From Adiantum capillus-veneris (lineage: Eukaryota > Streptophyta > Polypodiopsida > Polypodiales > Pteridaceae): a DNA stretch of 64,000 nucleotides. Both the position numbers and the translations under genes were made by a program. Of this stretch, positions 56,001-64,000 are shown one piece after another. The notes below the pieces were generated by a model. That model was given only the letters and a program-made list of their open reading frames with translations. It did no database searches and was not told the origin of the DNA. Each line of letters opens with the position of its first letter. Position 1 is the stretch's first letter. Location: contig CM043958.1 in assembly GCA_014529385.2 (NCBI GenBank), positions 148,835,293-148,899,292 on the forward strand, written 5' to 3'.

Positions 56001-56562
56001 GATCGTACAAACGGGTTGGCTCTTCCACCAGTTTGTGGATAAGATCAGCGAATGTAGCCGTGGCTGTCTCCTTGGTAAATGTGCCTGCGGTTTTCTTGTC
56101 TCTTTCTGGCATGGTCATTCCTTCAATGGGCAATCTGAGTGCCTCTGCCACTATCTCTTTGGTGATTACTACCTCGACCTTGTTCCCTTGGGTGTCGGAT
56201 GTTTGTGCGGTTCCGTCCTCTTTGATGGTGGATAGAAGCTCGTAAGCTTTCTGAAAGTCCACTCCACAAGGCTCTTGTTCGTAGAAATGCCTGAGCCCCA
56301 ACCCGCAGTTAGCCTCTTTGGTTTCTAGCTTGGCAGCTACATCATAGACCTCTTTAGGCAGGAGTTGCAACTCCACCTGATGCCCTTCTTCACTCTTGAA
56401 CCTGCCAGTGAAGACCGTAGTGTGGTGCTCTTCTAGCTGTTCTCTAGAAAGATAGGATGCCTTTGCCATTTTGACTGACTCAGGGTCCAGTTGATACGTA
56501 GGCAGTTCTTCTAGTTTCTCTTTTTGGTTTAGCTTCTTCTTGGCCCTCTCCACTGCTTGCAT
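53020..56562 (-). pseudogene. LCC protein, copy 2 (better preserved)
   Basis: The first frame (56562-55369, 397 residues from MQAVERAKKKL) is fully open. It holds the conserved N-domain: VFTGRF, GVDFQKAYELLSTI, IVAEALRLP, HFHFLAKRPPRYTTPNHAV, YLGAPEVLTRIAYHAIG. A Lys/Glu-rich basic segment follows (EKRARREEMKRKAV). Then come, in shifted frames, a Pro/Thr/Glu-rich linker, a long coiled coil (55335-54541 and on to about 54100: RLRSTALNRITKVKELEMVI) and a C-terminal domain at 53020-53753 (EEYMVKTLTGAM, LLTCIQVFN, GFYARCTFLPSHNM, FEESFYIGLF, IFAPVI). Total length is about 1,150-1,180 residues with a few frameshifts or stops. No catalytic motif is seen. It sits as ORF1 between a palindromic leader and a polypurine tract, so a structural Gag-like or RNA-packaging role is possible but unproven. 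Confidence 0.75.
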
Positions 56563-56750
56563 TGCTCCTGTTCAGTGAATAGAGTGCAAAGTTCACAGAT
56601 TTGTCAAATTTTTCTCTGGAGTGTCCTTTTAGACTGAGATGCTAATAATTTGGTCCAAATTGCTTCAAATCAATTTTTGAACAAGCAAAGATGCATAAAA
56701 TCATGCAAGGAACAAAACTGTATGGTCAAAACAAAAATTTGCAACCAAAG

Positions 56751-57333
56751 TAAATAATTGCGATTATTTACAGCTGAGAAAAATTTTCAACTTTTTGCAA
56801 ACTTGGCTTTATAGGCTTGAACCAAATACATGCTCCGACTGAAATATGGGCTCATTTGGATGCACAGGTTGAAAATGGTACCAGATTTTGGCTTTAGGTC
56901 TCTGAAACAGTAGATATAAAGAAAATTTGAGATTTTGAACTCCAAATTAATTCAAAGTTGGCTAGTGGGCTTATCACAACATGTCTTTGGATGTATTATG
57001 GCAAAATATCAAAATTCACCAATTTTGACCAAAAAGTAAATAATCGCGATTATTAACTTTTCTTCCAAAATTGACATTTTTGGTACAAATTGGTTCTAGG
57101 CATGGTATAGACCTTGGGTATGAGATATGAGGTGATTTAGATCAAGAAAAGTTGTTCATAACCCAAATTTTGTCTTGCAAAGACTTCTTTGCATTTTTTG
57201 GCAATTTTACAAGTAATGGGTGGTCCGCTCATACTTGATTTTTGGCATGTAATAGGTGTGTATACATGATAGGTGAGGTGATTTGACAATTTCCAAGCAA
57301 AATTGATGCAAAAGTAAATAATCGCGATTATTA
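56751..57333 (-). repeat. Leader palindrome array of LCC element 2
   Basis: Three copies of TAAATAATCGCGATTATTTA or close variants lie at 56751-56770 (one central mismatch), 57037-57055 and 57315-57333, spaced 286 and 278 bp. They lie in the roughly 800-nt leader upstream of the LCC ATG at 56562 (minus). The intervening sequence is AT-rich and non-coding. Confidence 0.9.
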
Positions 57334-57339
57334 ACTTCA

Positions 57340-58713
57340 ATGACAAAAACTTTGCAAAACCCACAAATTTTGACCTAGACATGTTTTATACACCTAATAT
57401 AAGTCCTAAATTGAATTTGGTCAAGTTTGGTCATGCTGCATCACTTTGTGCTCTGTCGACTCTGAAATCACCATTTTTTGTGATTACTCTGTTTGTTGGG
57501 TTGGTCGGTCAACTTTGAAGCTTTGGACTTGTCCGTAACATAGTCATGAAGCTACCTGTCCAATTCTGGCTCATTTGGAGTCAGTTTGGTCTCGTATATC
57601 ACATTTAACGCTTTGTAACCTTCGAGCCGTTTTCTGCTTTTGGAGGGCTTTGCTTGTTGGATTTCACCAAACCACTCATATACATTGTATATGAACCTCA
57701 TTAGCAAGCCATCTGTGGAGTCAGGTCGGAATTCTGGCATTTGCCAAAAACCTAACTTTTCTACTGGGGAACCCCTTGACCCCAGCCGAATGGTCATCTG
57801 ATGGTATAGAAAGGTTCTATTATGTTAGGGCGTGCTATAGTTCAAATCCCATCCGATTCGGTCAAGCTGATTGGCCTCTATGGTCAGTTTTAGGTCGTAG
57901 GTCTTCGTGCACTGCTCGGTTTCTAGGGTTTTTTCTAAGACTTTAGACTAACTATCGGCCGTACAAAATGGATCATTGTTGAGTAAAAAACTTACCCCTC
58001 ATGTCTCGTGTGAGACGGCGCTGAAAATGGTCAACTGTGATCTTCGGAAATGTCGCGCGAAAGAGGCCGAAATCTCTCTTTGCAAAGGCTCCAAGTGGAA
58101 ATGAGGTGGTTTTAGCCTACCATGGATATCTATACCTGGACTTCCCGAACCAAATTTCCCCAGATTCCCCCGTTAGTCCTACTAGGCCATGAAATCTATG
58201 TTAGACTCAAAAATTTCTCTGATCGGATTCCTGTAGCTCATTCTACAAGAATTTTGCAAAAGTAGGCATGGCCGCCTAATTTAGGCTTCTCGCTTTCGTC
58301 TTCTGATTTCATTGACAATTTTTGTGCTTGTCTGTCTTGTCCTTCTAATCACCATCGTGTCTCCATTTTTCCATCTGAGCTTCCCTACTATTTATTATTA
58401 ATTTTGACCTGTTTATTTGAAAAAATCAAAGAAAATAATAAAATGCTCTAAAAAAGTAAAGTAAAAATCCATTAATTAAAAAAATCCCTTGAAAAATACA
58501 GCTTTATTGTTTTTTGTTGGATTTTTCTCCATTTTTAAGCCTCCCTATCAACAAAAATGATGAAAAATACCCAAAAAATGACTATTTTTTATGATTTTTC
58601 TGATAGTATATACACTATTTACACTCATCGGGAAGATATTATCAGTGAGTTTTTCCTTGATGATGAATTAAAAGGGCATTATTAGGTAATTTTGCAAAAA
58701 TTACATGTTAACA
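57340..58713 (-). repeat. E1 gypsy LTR
   Basis: The minus strand starts TGTTAACATG at 58713 after a polypurine tract. It is homologous to the E2 LTR (19843-20737 plus 15100-15557) throughout. It includes the uninterrupted copia target site at 57770-57790, a TATATAC segment near 58610, and a donor-like GAGGGGTAAGT at about 58010 (minus). No primer site is evident at its far end, and similarity to E2 fades towards 57340, where the LCC leader begins, so the boundary is approximate. Confidence 0.65.
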
Positions 58714-58718
58714 TGGAA

Positions 58719-58735
58719 CTTTTTCCTCCCTCTTC
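58719..58735 (-). promoter_or_regulatory. E1 polypurine tract
   Basis: The minus strand reads GAAGAGGGAGGAAAAAG five nt before the LTR start. E2 has GAAGAGGAAAAAAAAAG at the same place. Confidence 0.75.
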
Positions 58736-58976
58736 AAACATTGCCCTTAATTACTTAGTACTTAGTGCCCTTCCACCCCTCCTAGATGGCGTACTCCGGG
58801 ACAACTGCATGCATGGGTTGAACAATTGTGTCTATGCATAGCCGTGATTGGCTCTACCATTATATGAAGATCAATGCAATTCAAACAATATGTTGTGCAA
58901 GAGATGGGTCTTGAGTAATTAAATCAAGGGTTTCCGATGTCGAGGTTTGTTGCTGATGTCTTCCAAAGAGAAAATC

Positions 58977-59461
58977 TTATAGCTTTTGTGCTCTCTGTTT
59001 GATTGTACCATCAGGGTGTTTTAGCACTCTGATTGCTTGAGCTATTGGTAGAACTTTTGACTGTTGTCGAGCTTTTTTTCTCCATTGGTAGCTCGATCGG
59101 CTTGGTGCTGCATGGTGTGGTGGAGTCTGTTGAGACTTAACTCGCCATTGCTTGATTGCTTTCGCGGGTTGTGGCGAAGATAAGTGCTCTTTTTTCTTCC
59201 AAACCCTTTTCATGTTAGGTTCCTTGCTCGGAGATACTCGATTCTGTGTTCGAATCCATGGAATCTTCTTTTGTTTCTTCGGTGAAGTTTTAGACACCCA
59301 TATTTGAATTGGTTTATCCTTAAGCTGTGCTTTTGGTACCCAAATCTACCTGACTCCTTGCATGCTACATGTAGCATTTGATTGTCGAGGGGATGGAGAA
59401 GATTGGCTTCGTGGATTGGTCTGCTGATTGCTTCTTTTCCATTCCTCCTTGCTTGGTGCAA
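58977..59461 (-). pseudogene. E1 basic C-terminal tail
   Basis: Minus-strand frames (59210-59461 and 58977-59297) contain IWVPKAQLKDKPIQIWVSK, RTQNRVSPSKEPNMKRVWK and QWRVKSQQTPP, with one stop and a frameshift. The region is rich in Lys, Arg, Gln and Trp. It is conserved in E2 (21.1-21.4 kb), at 7.5-7.9 kb and weakly in E4 (45.6 kb), so it is a real part of the polyprotein. It is not a chromodomain; the role is unknown (nucleic-acid binding is plausible). Confidence 0.65.
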
Positions 59462-59474
59462 TTGGAAAAATGAG

Positions 59475-60060
59475 TCACCCTCCTTTATGTGATAGCTTTA
59501 GTTGATTTGTATCCCAATCTGGTATTGCTTTGTATGTACGCATCCAGGGAATTCCAAGAATCATCGTCTCATTTATGTGTTCATTTGGAAAGCATACAAA
59601 CTGATGAGTGCATGAACATCCATGTACTACCACGTTCAAGTTGACTACTCCCAATGTTGGAGTTGGATTCTTGTTGCATCCTTTGATTGTCTCTATTCCT
59701 GCTATCAATGCTTGACTTGTTTCACTCTTGTATGTGGAATAACTGACTGCATTCACTCTAGCTCCTGTGTCTACCAAAGCATTGGTGCTATGATTGTTGA
59801 GTTGTAATTTGATGCGCAGATCCATTCCATCTAACCAGTTGTCATCTGTTGAAACTGCGTCTTTAGGTAATTCCCATTTTCGCTCATTTATTTCCAAAGT
59901 GTTGATGGGAATCGGTATCTGTTGATTCTTGAGAGCAGCTTTACGCTTGAGTACCCAAAGTCTAGCTTCCTCTTGGGCTTCATCAATAACCTGTTGTCGC
60001 TTGATCTTCCTTTGTTTGGCTGCATGAATTCTCTCTAGCAACTCATTGGTTAGTGGCAAA
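59475..60060 (-). CDS. E1 post-integrase retropepsin-like domain
   Basis: C-terminal part of the 629-residue frame 59475-61364. At about residue 525 it reads NALVDTGARVNAVSYSTYKS, the Asp-Thr-Gly loop of an aspartic protease, and about 75 residues later MILGIPWMRTY, the ILG motif that precedes the C-terminal helix. Spacing and fold pattern fit a single retropepsin unit of about 100 residues. It is fused behind the integrase C-terminus, whereas gypsy elements normally carry protease before RT. The related E4 has a distinct DSGA protease upstream, so the family seems to encode two. Confidence 0.75.
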
Positions 60061-61364
60061 TTGTATTTCTTTAAACAACATCCACTGATCCAATTAGCCA
60101 TTGGTTCTCCATCTAGGGTGGACAATTTTACTGCTCCACTTGGAGATATATCTTCAATGATAAATGGTCCGTTTCCCTTTTTCTTAAACTTGGGAATGTG
60201 TTGCTTAAGGGAATAGATTAGAACTAATTCCCCTTTCTTGAAGATTTTTGTGATTAAGTGGGAATCAAAAAACTGTTTTTGTTTTCGCTTTTGTGCATAG
60301 ATATGAGCTACAACAGTTAGCCTTTGCTCGTCTAGCTTTTCCAAATCTTCAAGTCTTTCTGACAATTCATGTCCAGTCCACTCAAGATTCTGTGCTACCC
60401 TTAATGTCAGCAATAGAAATTCTATTAACAGTATGGCATCAAGACCATAAACAAGGTTAAAGGGTGTAGCATTTAGAGTTGTTTTGAATGAAACTCGATA
60501 AGCCCATAGAGCAGCATGGAGATTCATTTCCCAATCTATCATTCCTGAACTAACCACTTTGGTCAGTACCGAGCTAAGAATTTTATTCGTATGCTCAGCT
60601 TGTCCGTTTGCTTGTGGGAGATAGGGACCTGATTTGTTATGGATGACCATAAACTCATTAAACAAATACTCTATTACCTCATTGAGGAAATGAGTTCCCC
60701 GATCACTAACAATCTCTATTGGCAGTCCATATCTCATGAATACATACTCATATAAGAATGCAGCAGTGGTTCTAGCATCATTCTTTTGAGTCTCTTTAGC
60801 CTCGGCCCACTTGGTCAAATAGTCCGTAGCTACAATGATATATTGAGCTTGGGTTCTATAAGCAGGTGGTTGTATCGGTCCAACAAAATCTATATCCCAT
60901 TTTGCGAAGGCTCTAGCCCCTATCATTGGTCTTAAGGACATGTTGTCTACTCGTGTTGGCATTTTTGCTCGTTGATAAGCATCACACCTTCGAACATATT
61001 CTTTGGCATCTGCAAAAAGTGTTGGCCACCAGATGCCTGTCATCAAGATCGCTCTTGCGGTGGTCTCACTAGAAAAGTGACCTCCAGCTAATCCAACATG
61101 TGCTTGTTCTATAATTGGAATGTACTCGTTTTCATTTGCACAAAGATGCAAATGTTGATCTTTACCTCTCCGATACAATCGGTTCCCAATAAGAGCATAG
61201 TCTCTTGCTTCAGTTTCAATTTTACTTTGACGGCGTTTACTCATATCCTCAGAAAATGTTCGGCTCGATGAGTAAGTAACCAGATAATTACTCCACTTCG
61301 GAACAAGTGACATTTGAACAATGTTACATGAGGAATGGGTGGTTGTTTTTGACATTGAGGGCAA
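60040..61364 (-). CDS. E1 integrase with second H2C2 module
   Basis: The same open frame (MPSMSKTTTH...) holds the second zinc module at residues about 70-135 (LIGNRLYRRGKD, EQAHVGLAGGHFSSET, RRCDAYQRAK; the last zinc Cys is Tyr here). The DD35E core follows at residues about 150-320 (KWDIDFVGPI; EIVSDRGTHF; PQANGQAEHTN; 35 residues between Asp and Glu). The C-terminal domain has GPFIIEDISPSGAVKLSTLD and NWISG. Catalytic residues are all present. The frame overlaps the upstream one by about 120 nt in a different register, probably through a frameshift. Confidence 0.85.
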
Positions 61365-62149
61365 TCTTTTACAAAAGATCTAACATCCCTCCTCATAGTC
61401 GGCCAAAATACTCCAAGTCTCAAGATTTGTTGCATAGTTTGGTCTTCCGCAAAGTGAAGTCCTACTATGGTAACATGTGCTTGACTTAGGTATTGTTCTT
61501 TTTCTTCAGGGTTAATGCATAAAAGTAATATTCCGTTCTGATTTCTTTTATATAGTCTTCCAGCTAGTAATTGATACATAGCCGATTGCTCGATTAAATC
61601 AATTGTGATAGGAAGTGGTATTTGTGAATCCACTTGAGCTATTGTCATCAATGACACAATGTTTTTCGACCATCTAGGTATCATTTCCACAGAGAACAAA
61701 TAGGCATCTGGTAGATCATCGTCTATCCCTTTAGGTGATTCCTCTGAAACAATCCTTGACAAATGATCTGCTTGTTGATGTGTAGTGCCTTTTTTTACAA
61801 CCACAGTGAAATCAAATTCGAGAAGAATGATGAACCATCTCATGATTCTCCCTGTGTTGCATGGCTTGTTGACCAAATATAACAAAGCTTGGTGGTCCAC
61901 AAAGAACACAAACTTGTTGGCTAATAGGTAATGTCTATACTTTTTAACGGCATAGATCATTCCTAGTCCTTCTCTTTCGGTGGTGGTGTAATTCTTTTCT
62001 GCCATGTTCAATTGTCGGCTAGCATAAGAAATAGAAAAGTCAATTTTCCCATCTCCTGGTTGGGCTAGTATACAACCAATAGCAAAGTTTGAAGCATCTA
62101 CATGTACGTGGAATACCTTATCCCAATCTGGTGCTTTTAATATTGGAGC
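61241..62149 (-). pseudogene. E1 RNase H and first H2C2 module
   Basis: After an in-frame TGA at the RT end the frame reads HVHVDASNFAIGCIL, KNYTTTEREGLGMIY and FFVDHQALLYL, the RNase H catalytic Asp-Glu-Asp set. QQADHLSRIV follows, then a first integrase zinc module at about 61560-61340: LLAGRLYKRNQNG, SQAHVTIVGLHFAED, LGVFWPTMRRDV, KDCPQCQKQP. All four zinc ligands (His, His, Cys, Cys) are intact. The module resembles the second one residue for residue in layout, which indicates tandem duplication. Confidence 0.85.
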
Positions 62150-62881
62150 TCAGGTGAGAGCTTTCTTAAGCTTCATGAAGGATTCTTCACATGCCTCGGT
62201 CCATTCAAAGTGAGTAATCAAGCTATACATGGGTTTTGCAATTATAGCATACATGTAGATGAACCATCGATAATATCCACAATGTCCAATGAAGGCTTGT
62301 ACCCCCTTGATTGTTGTTGGTCTAGGAAAATCAGCAATGACATGAATCTTCTCAATATCAGTAGCTATGCCATTTTTAGACACTATATGTCCAAGAATTT
62401 TCCCTTGTCTTCCCATGAATGTGCACTTTTTAGGATTTAAGCAAATCCTATAAAGTCTACATTTCTCGAATACCTTTTTGAGGTGTCCAAAATGATTAGC
62501 CCGGATTGATGAATGTATGTATAGATCATCCATGTATACTTCTAAGAATTTCCCAAGATACTCTTTGAAAGCATGGCTCATCAACGTCTGAGATGTGGCT
62601 GGAGCATTAGTTAACCCAAACGGCATAACCCGATAGGCAAATATACTCCATTCTGTTGCAAAAGAAGTTTTATGCTGATCTTTTGGGTCAACCAAAAGTT
62701 GATTGTATCCCGAAAAGCCGTCTAAGAAGCTGTAAGCTTCTTTTCCTGCCACTCGTTCTAAAACATGCTCAGTTATTGGAAGAGGAAAGTTGTCTCTAAT
62801 GGTAACTGCATTCACCTTTTTGAGATTAACACACACTTGTAATTTCTTATTCTTCTTAGGTACTACCACAATTGGAGACAC
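62150..62881 (-). CDS. E1 reverse transcriptase
   Basis: Open 243-residue frame with SPIVVVPKKNKKLQVCVNLKKVN, FLDGFSGYNQLLVDP, RVMPFGLTNAPATSQ, the catalytic YMDD in LEVYMDDLYIH, and GHIVSKNGIATD. It covers fingers, palm and thumb of a Ty3/gypsy RT that copies the element RNA. Catalytic residues are intact (FLDG Asp and YMDD). The Met is not the native start; the polyprotein continues upstream through a broken stretch (62882-63009). Confidence 0.9.
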   Translation of the reverse strand: MSPIVVVPKKNKKLQVCVNLKKVNAVTIRDNFPLPITEHVLERVAGKEAYSFLDGFSGYNQLLVDPKDQHKTSFATEWSIFAYRVMPFGLTNAPATSQTLMSHAFKEYLGKFLEVYMDDLYIHSSIRANHFGHLKKVFEKCRLYRICLNPKKCTFMGRQGKILGHIVSKNGIATDIEKIHVIADFPRPTTIKGVQAFIGHCGYYRWFIYMYAIIAKPMYSLITHFEWTEACEESFMKLKKALT

Positions 62882-63009
62882 CCAATCTGTGTGTTCAATT
62901 TCATAAATGAATTAAGCTTCCTTTAGTTTTTCAATCTCTTCTTTGATCTTCCTGGCAAATGTTTCGTTATAAGTGTATGGTCTCTATCTACTTGGTTTCG
63001 TATCATCTC

Positions 63010-63531
63010 TCATGGGTATAGTATGTTGACAGATTTTTGGATCAACGCCTTGAGATCCTTGTAAGACCAAGTGAAGATATCCCGGTATTCCTTTAACAAG
63101 CTCAGCAAAATCTTTTCTTCTTCTTCTGTTAGGTCATTTGCAATGTAAGCAGGTCTACGCTCTTCTCCTAGTTCAGCCAAGTCTACCCTTTTAGGGTTTT
63201 TAGGCCCTTCGTAAGATTCGCCTTGTTTCCGTAGTTCCCCAATAGGTTGTTCCATTATGATTTTCCGATCTTGGAGAGTATACTTTTTGTAATGGGATGG
63301 AACATGCATTATATCCTTACCATCCTCTTCCGTGATTTCCATTTCGGTTGTGTATATCTCCTTTAGAGCTTTTTTCAACTCTTGATAATTCTTTTTCCGT
63401 TCGACTCTAGTCATGAGTGGTTTCTTATTGTGTGATTTTTCTTGAATACCCTTCCTTGTTTTTCTCGATGTCTGAGACATTTTTGATTTTCTTTTTAAGG
63501 ATATCTTCCAGTTATTTTGTCCTTGACACAA
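63010..63531 (-). pseudogene. E1 region upstream of RT
   Basis: Lys/Glu-rich linker (RKTRKGIQEKSHNKKPLM, ELKKALKEIYTTEMEITEED) followed by the usual pre-RT segment RPAYIANDLTEEEEKILLSL and EYRDIFTWSYKDLKAL. It connects protease to RT. A stop and frame change separate it from the RT frame. Confidence 0.7.
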
Positions 63532-64000
63532 TCATTAGCATCTATCTGCATCAAGAATTGTGTTTTACTAGAGACTGATGGCATAGGTCATGTTTTCACG
63601 ATATTGGTGTCTCTCTTTCATCTATACCATTTTTGTGTTCTTGATTTCTGGTTTGGAAAGTCAAAAAACTTTTCCTTGCTCTTTTCTGACCCCAAATCTT
63701 TTGAGGTAGCTGAGGGTTCATCTAACTCATCAGTTGCATCATAATAGAGGTCAGAAAAGACTTGTTGAGCTTTCATCAAGTCCTTGGATTCCTCATCTTT
63801 GTTTTCAATGTTGAGGACTGACATCATTTGGATGGGAATTATGTCATAGTTATCCTCATTGCAAAATTAAGTAGGCATAGACGTATTCACACATACATCC
63901 ATTGTCGCTAAAATTTGAGTCCACTCAAATGGCTCAAATAAATGCTCTGGAAAGGGTTCAAGTACGTAGGCTTCGTCTGCACATTCCCTTTCTAGGATAC
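63532..64000 (-). pseudogene. E1 post-protease linker at window edge
   Basis: Frames read EPFPEHLFEPFEWTQILATM then a stop, and NEDNYDIIPIQMMSVLNIEN, then DLYYDATDELDEPSATSKDL. They match E4 at 44900-45150 (EPFPEEELEPFGWEHILATL, ENGYDVVPYFAVSVIQE). In E4 this follows the DSGA protease, so E1 should carry its own upstream protease and gag beyond base 64000. Confidence 0.7.

Noticed and set aside
59475-64000. E1 as an intact autonomous element
   Set aside because: RT and integrase motifs are intact, but a stop after RT, frameshifts between modules and in the tail, and a stop in the post-protease linker show decay; gag lies outside the window.

Overview
This is a eukaryotic, plant-type window. 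It has no prokaryotic operons, rRNA or tRNA genes, and almost all of it is LTR-retrotransposon sequence in several nested layers. Long (GA)n/(CT)n tracts, tRNA-primed LTR elements, MITEs, host-gene fragments that keep GT-AG introns, and two decayed blocks of PLS-type pentatricopeptide-repeat (PPR) genes with VVSWN-, GYVQQ- and DMYAKCG-type motifs point to a land plant with a large repeat-rich genome. The PPR wording looks most like fern genomes; that placement is inference. I see no intact host gene.

Layout. 0.9-2.7 kb: minus-strand LTR-like sequence with a 19-bp minisatellite. 2.7-5.2 kb: broken Ty3/gypsy pol (E3, +). 5.2-7.5 kb: PPR pseudogene and a (GA)59 tract. 7.5-7.9 kb: gypsy 3' coding tail (+). 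8.4-14.8 kb: an element (+) with a palindrome-bearing leader and a large coiled-coil protein that I call LCC, split by a TA-flanked MITE. 15.1-23.3 kb: gypsy element E2 (-), whose LTR is split by a complete-ended 4.28-kb Ty1/copia element, whose gag is in turn split by a 217-bp MITE. 23.7-26.7 kb: an unrecognised three-exon gene (+). 26.8-28.3 kb: PPR pseudogene. 29-31 kb: ubiquitin and LAMMER-kinase gene fragments (-). 33.6-34.2 kb: LTR-like repeat. 34.7-48.6 kb: a gypsy-type element (+) with LTR, tRNA-Asp-like PBS, palindrome-rich leader, an open nucleocapsid-protease ORF, no pol, and a captured DEAD-box helicase piece directly before its 3' LTR. 49-51 kb: internally deleted copia (+). 51-52 kb: unknown ORF remnant (-). 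52-57.4 kb: second LCC element (-). 57.4-64 kb: gypsy element E1 (-) with RT, RNase H, integrase and a retropepsin-like domain.

The most interesting points are: (1) leaders upstream of ORF1 in three element families carry reiterated palindromes; each family has its own palindrome but similar spacing (about 113-125 and 272-286 bp), which suggests a family-specific RNA or DNA recognition code; (2) the gypsy family has two tandem integrase zinc-binding (H2C2) modules and a second retropepsin-like domain after integrase; (3) the LCC protein, about 1,100-1,200 residues, is conserved in two elements without recognisable pol domains. All identifications come from reading translations and repeats by eye; no database search was run.
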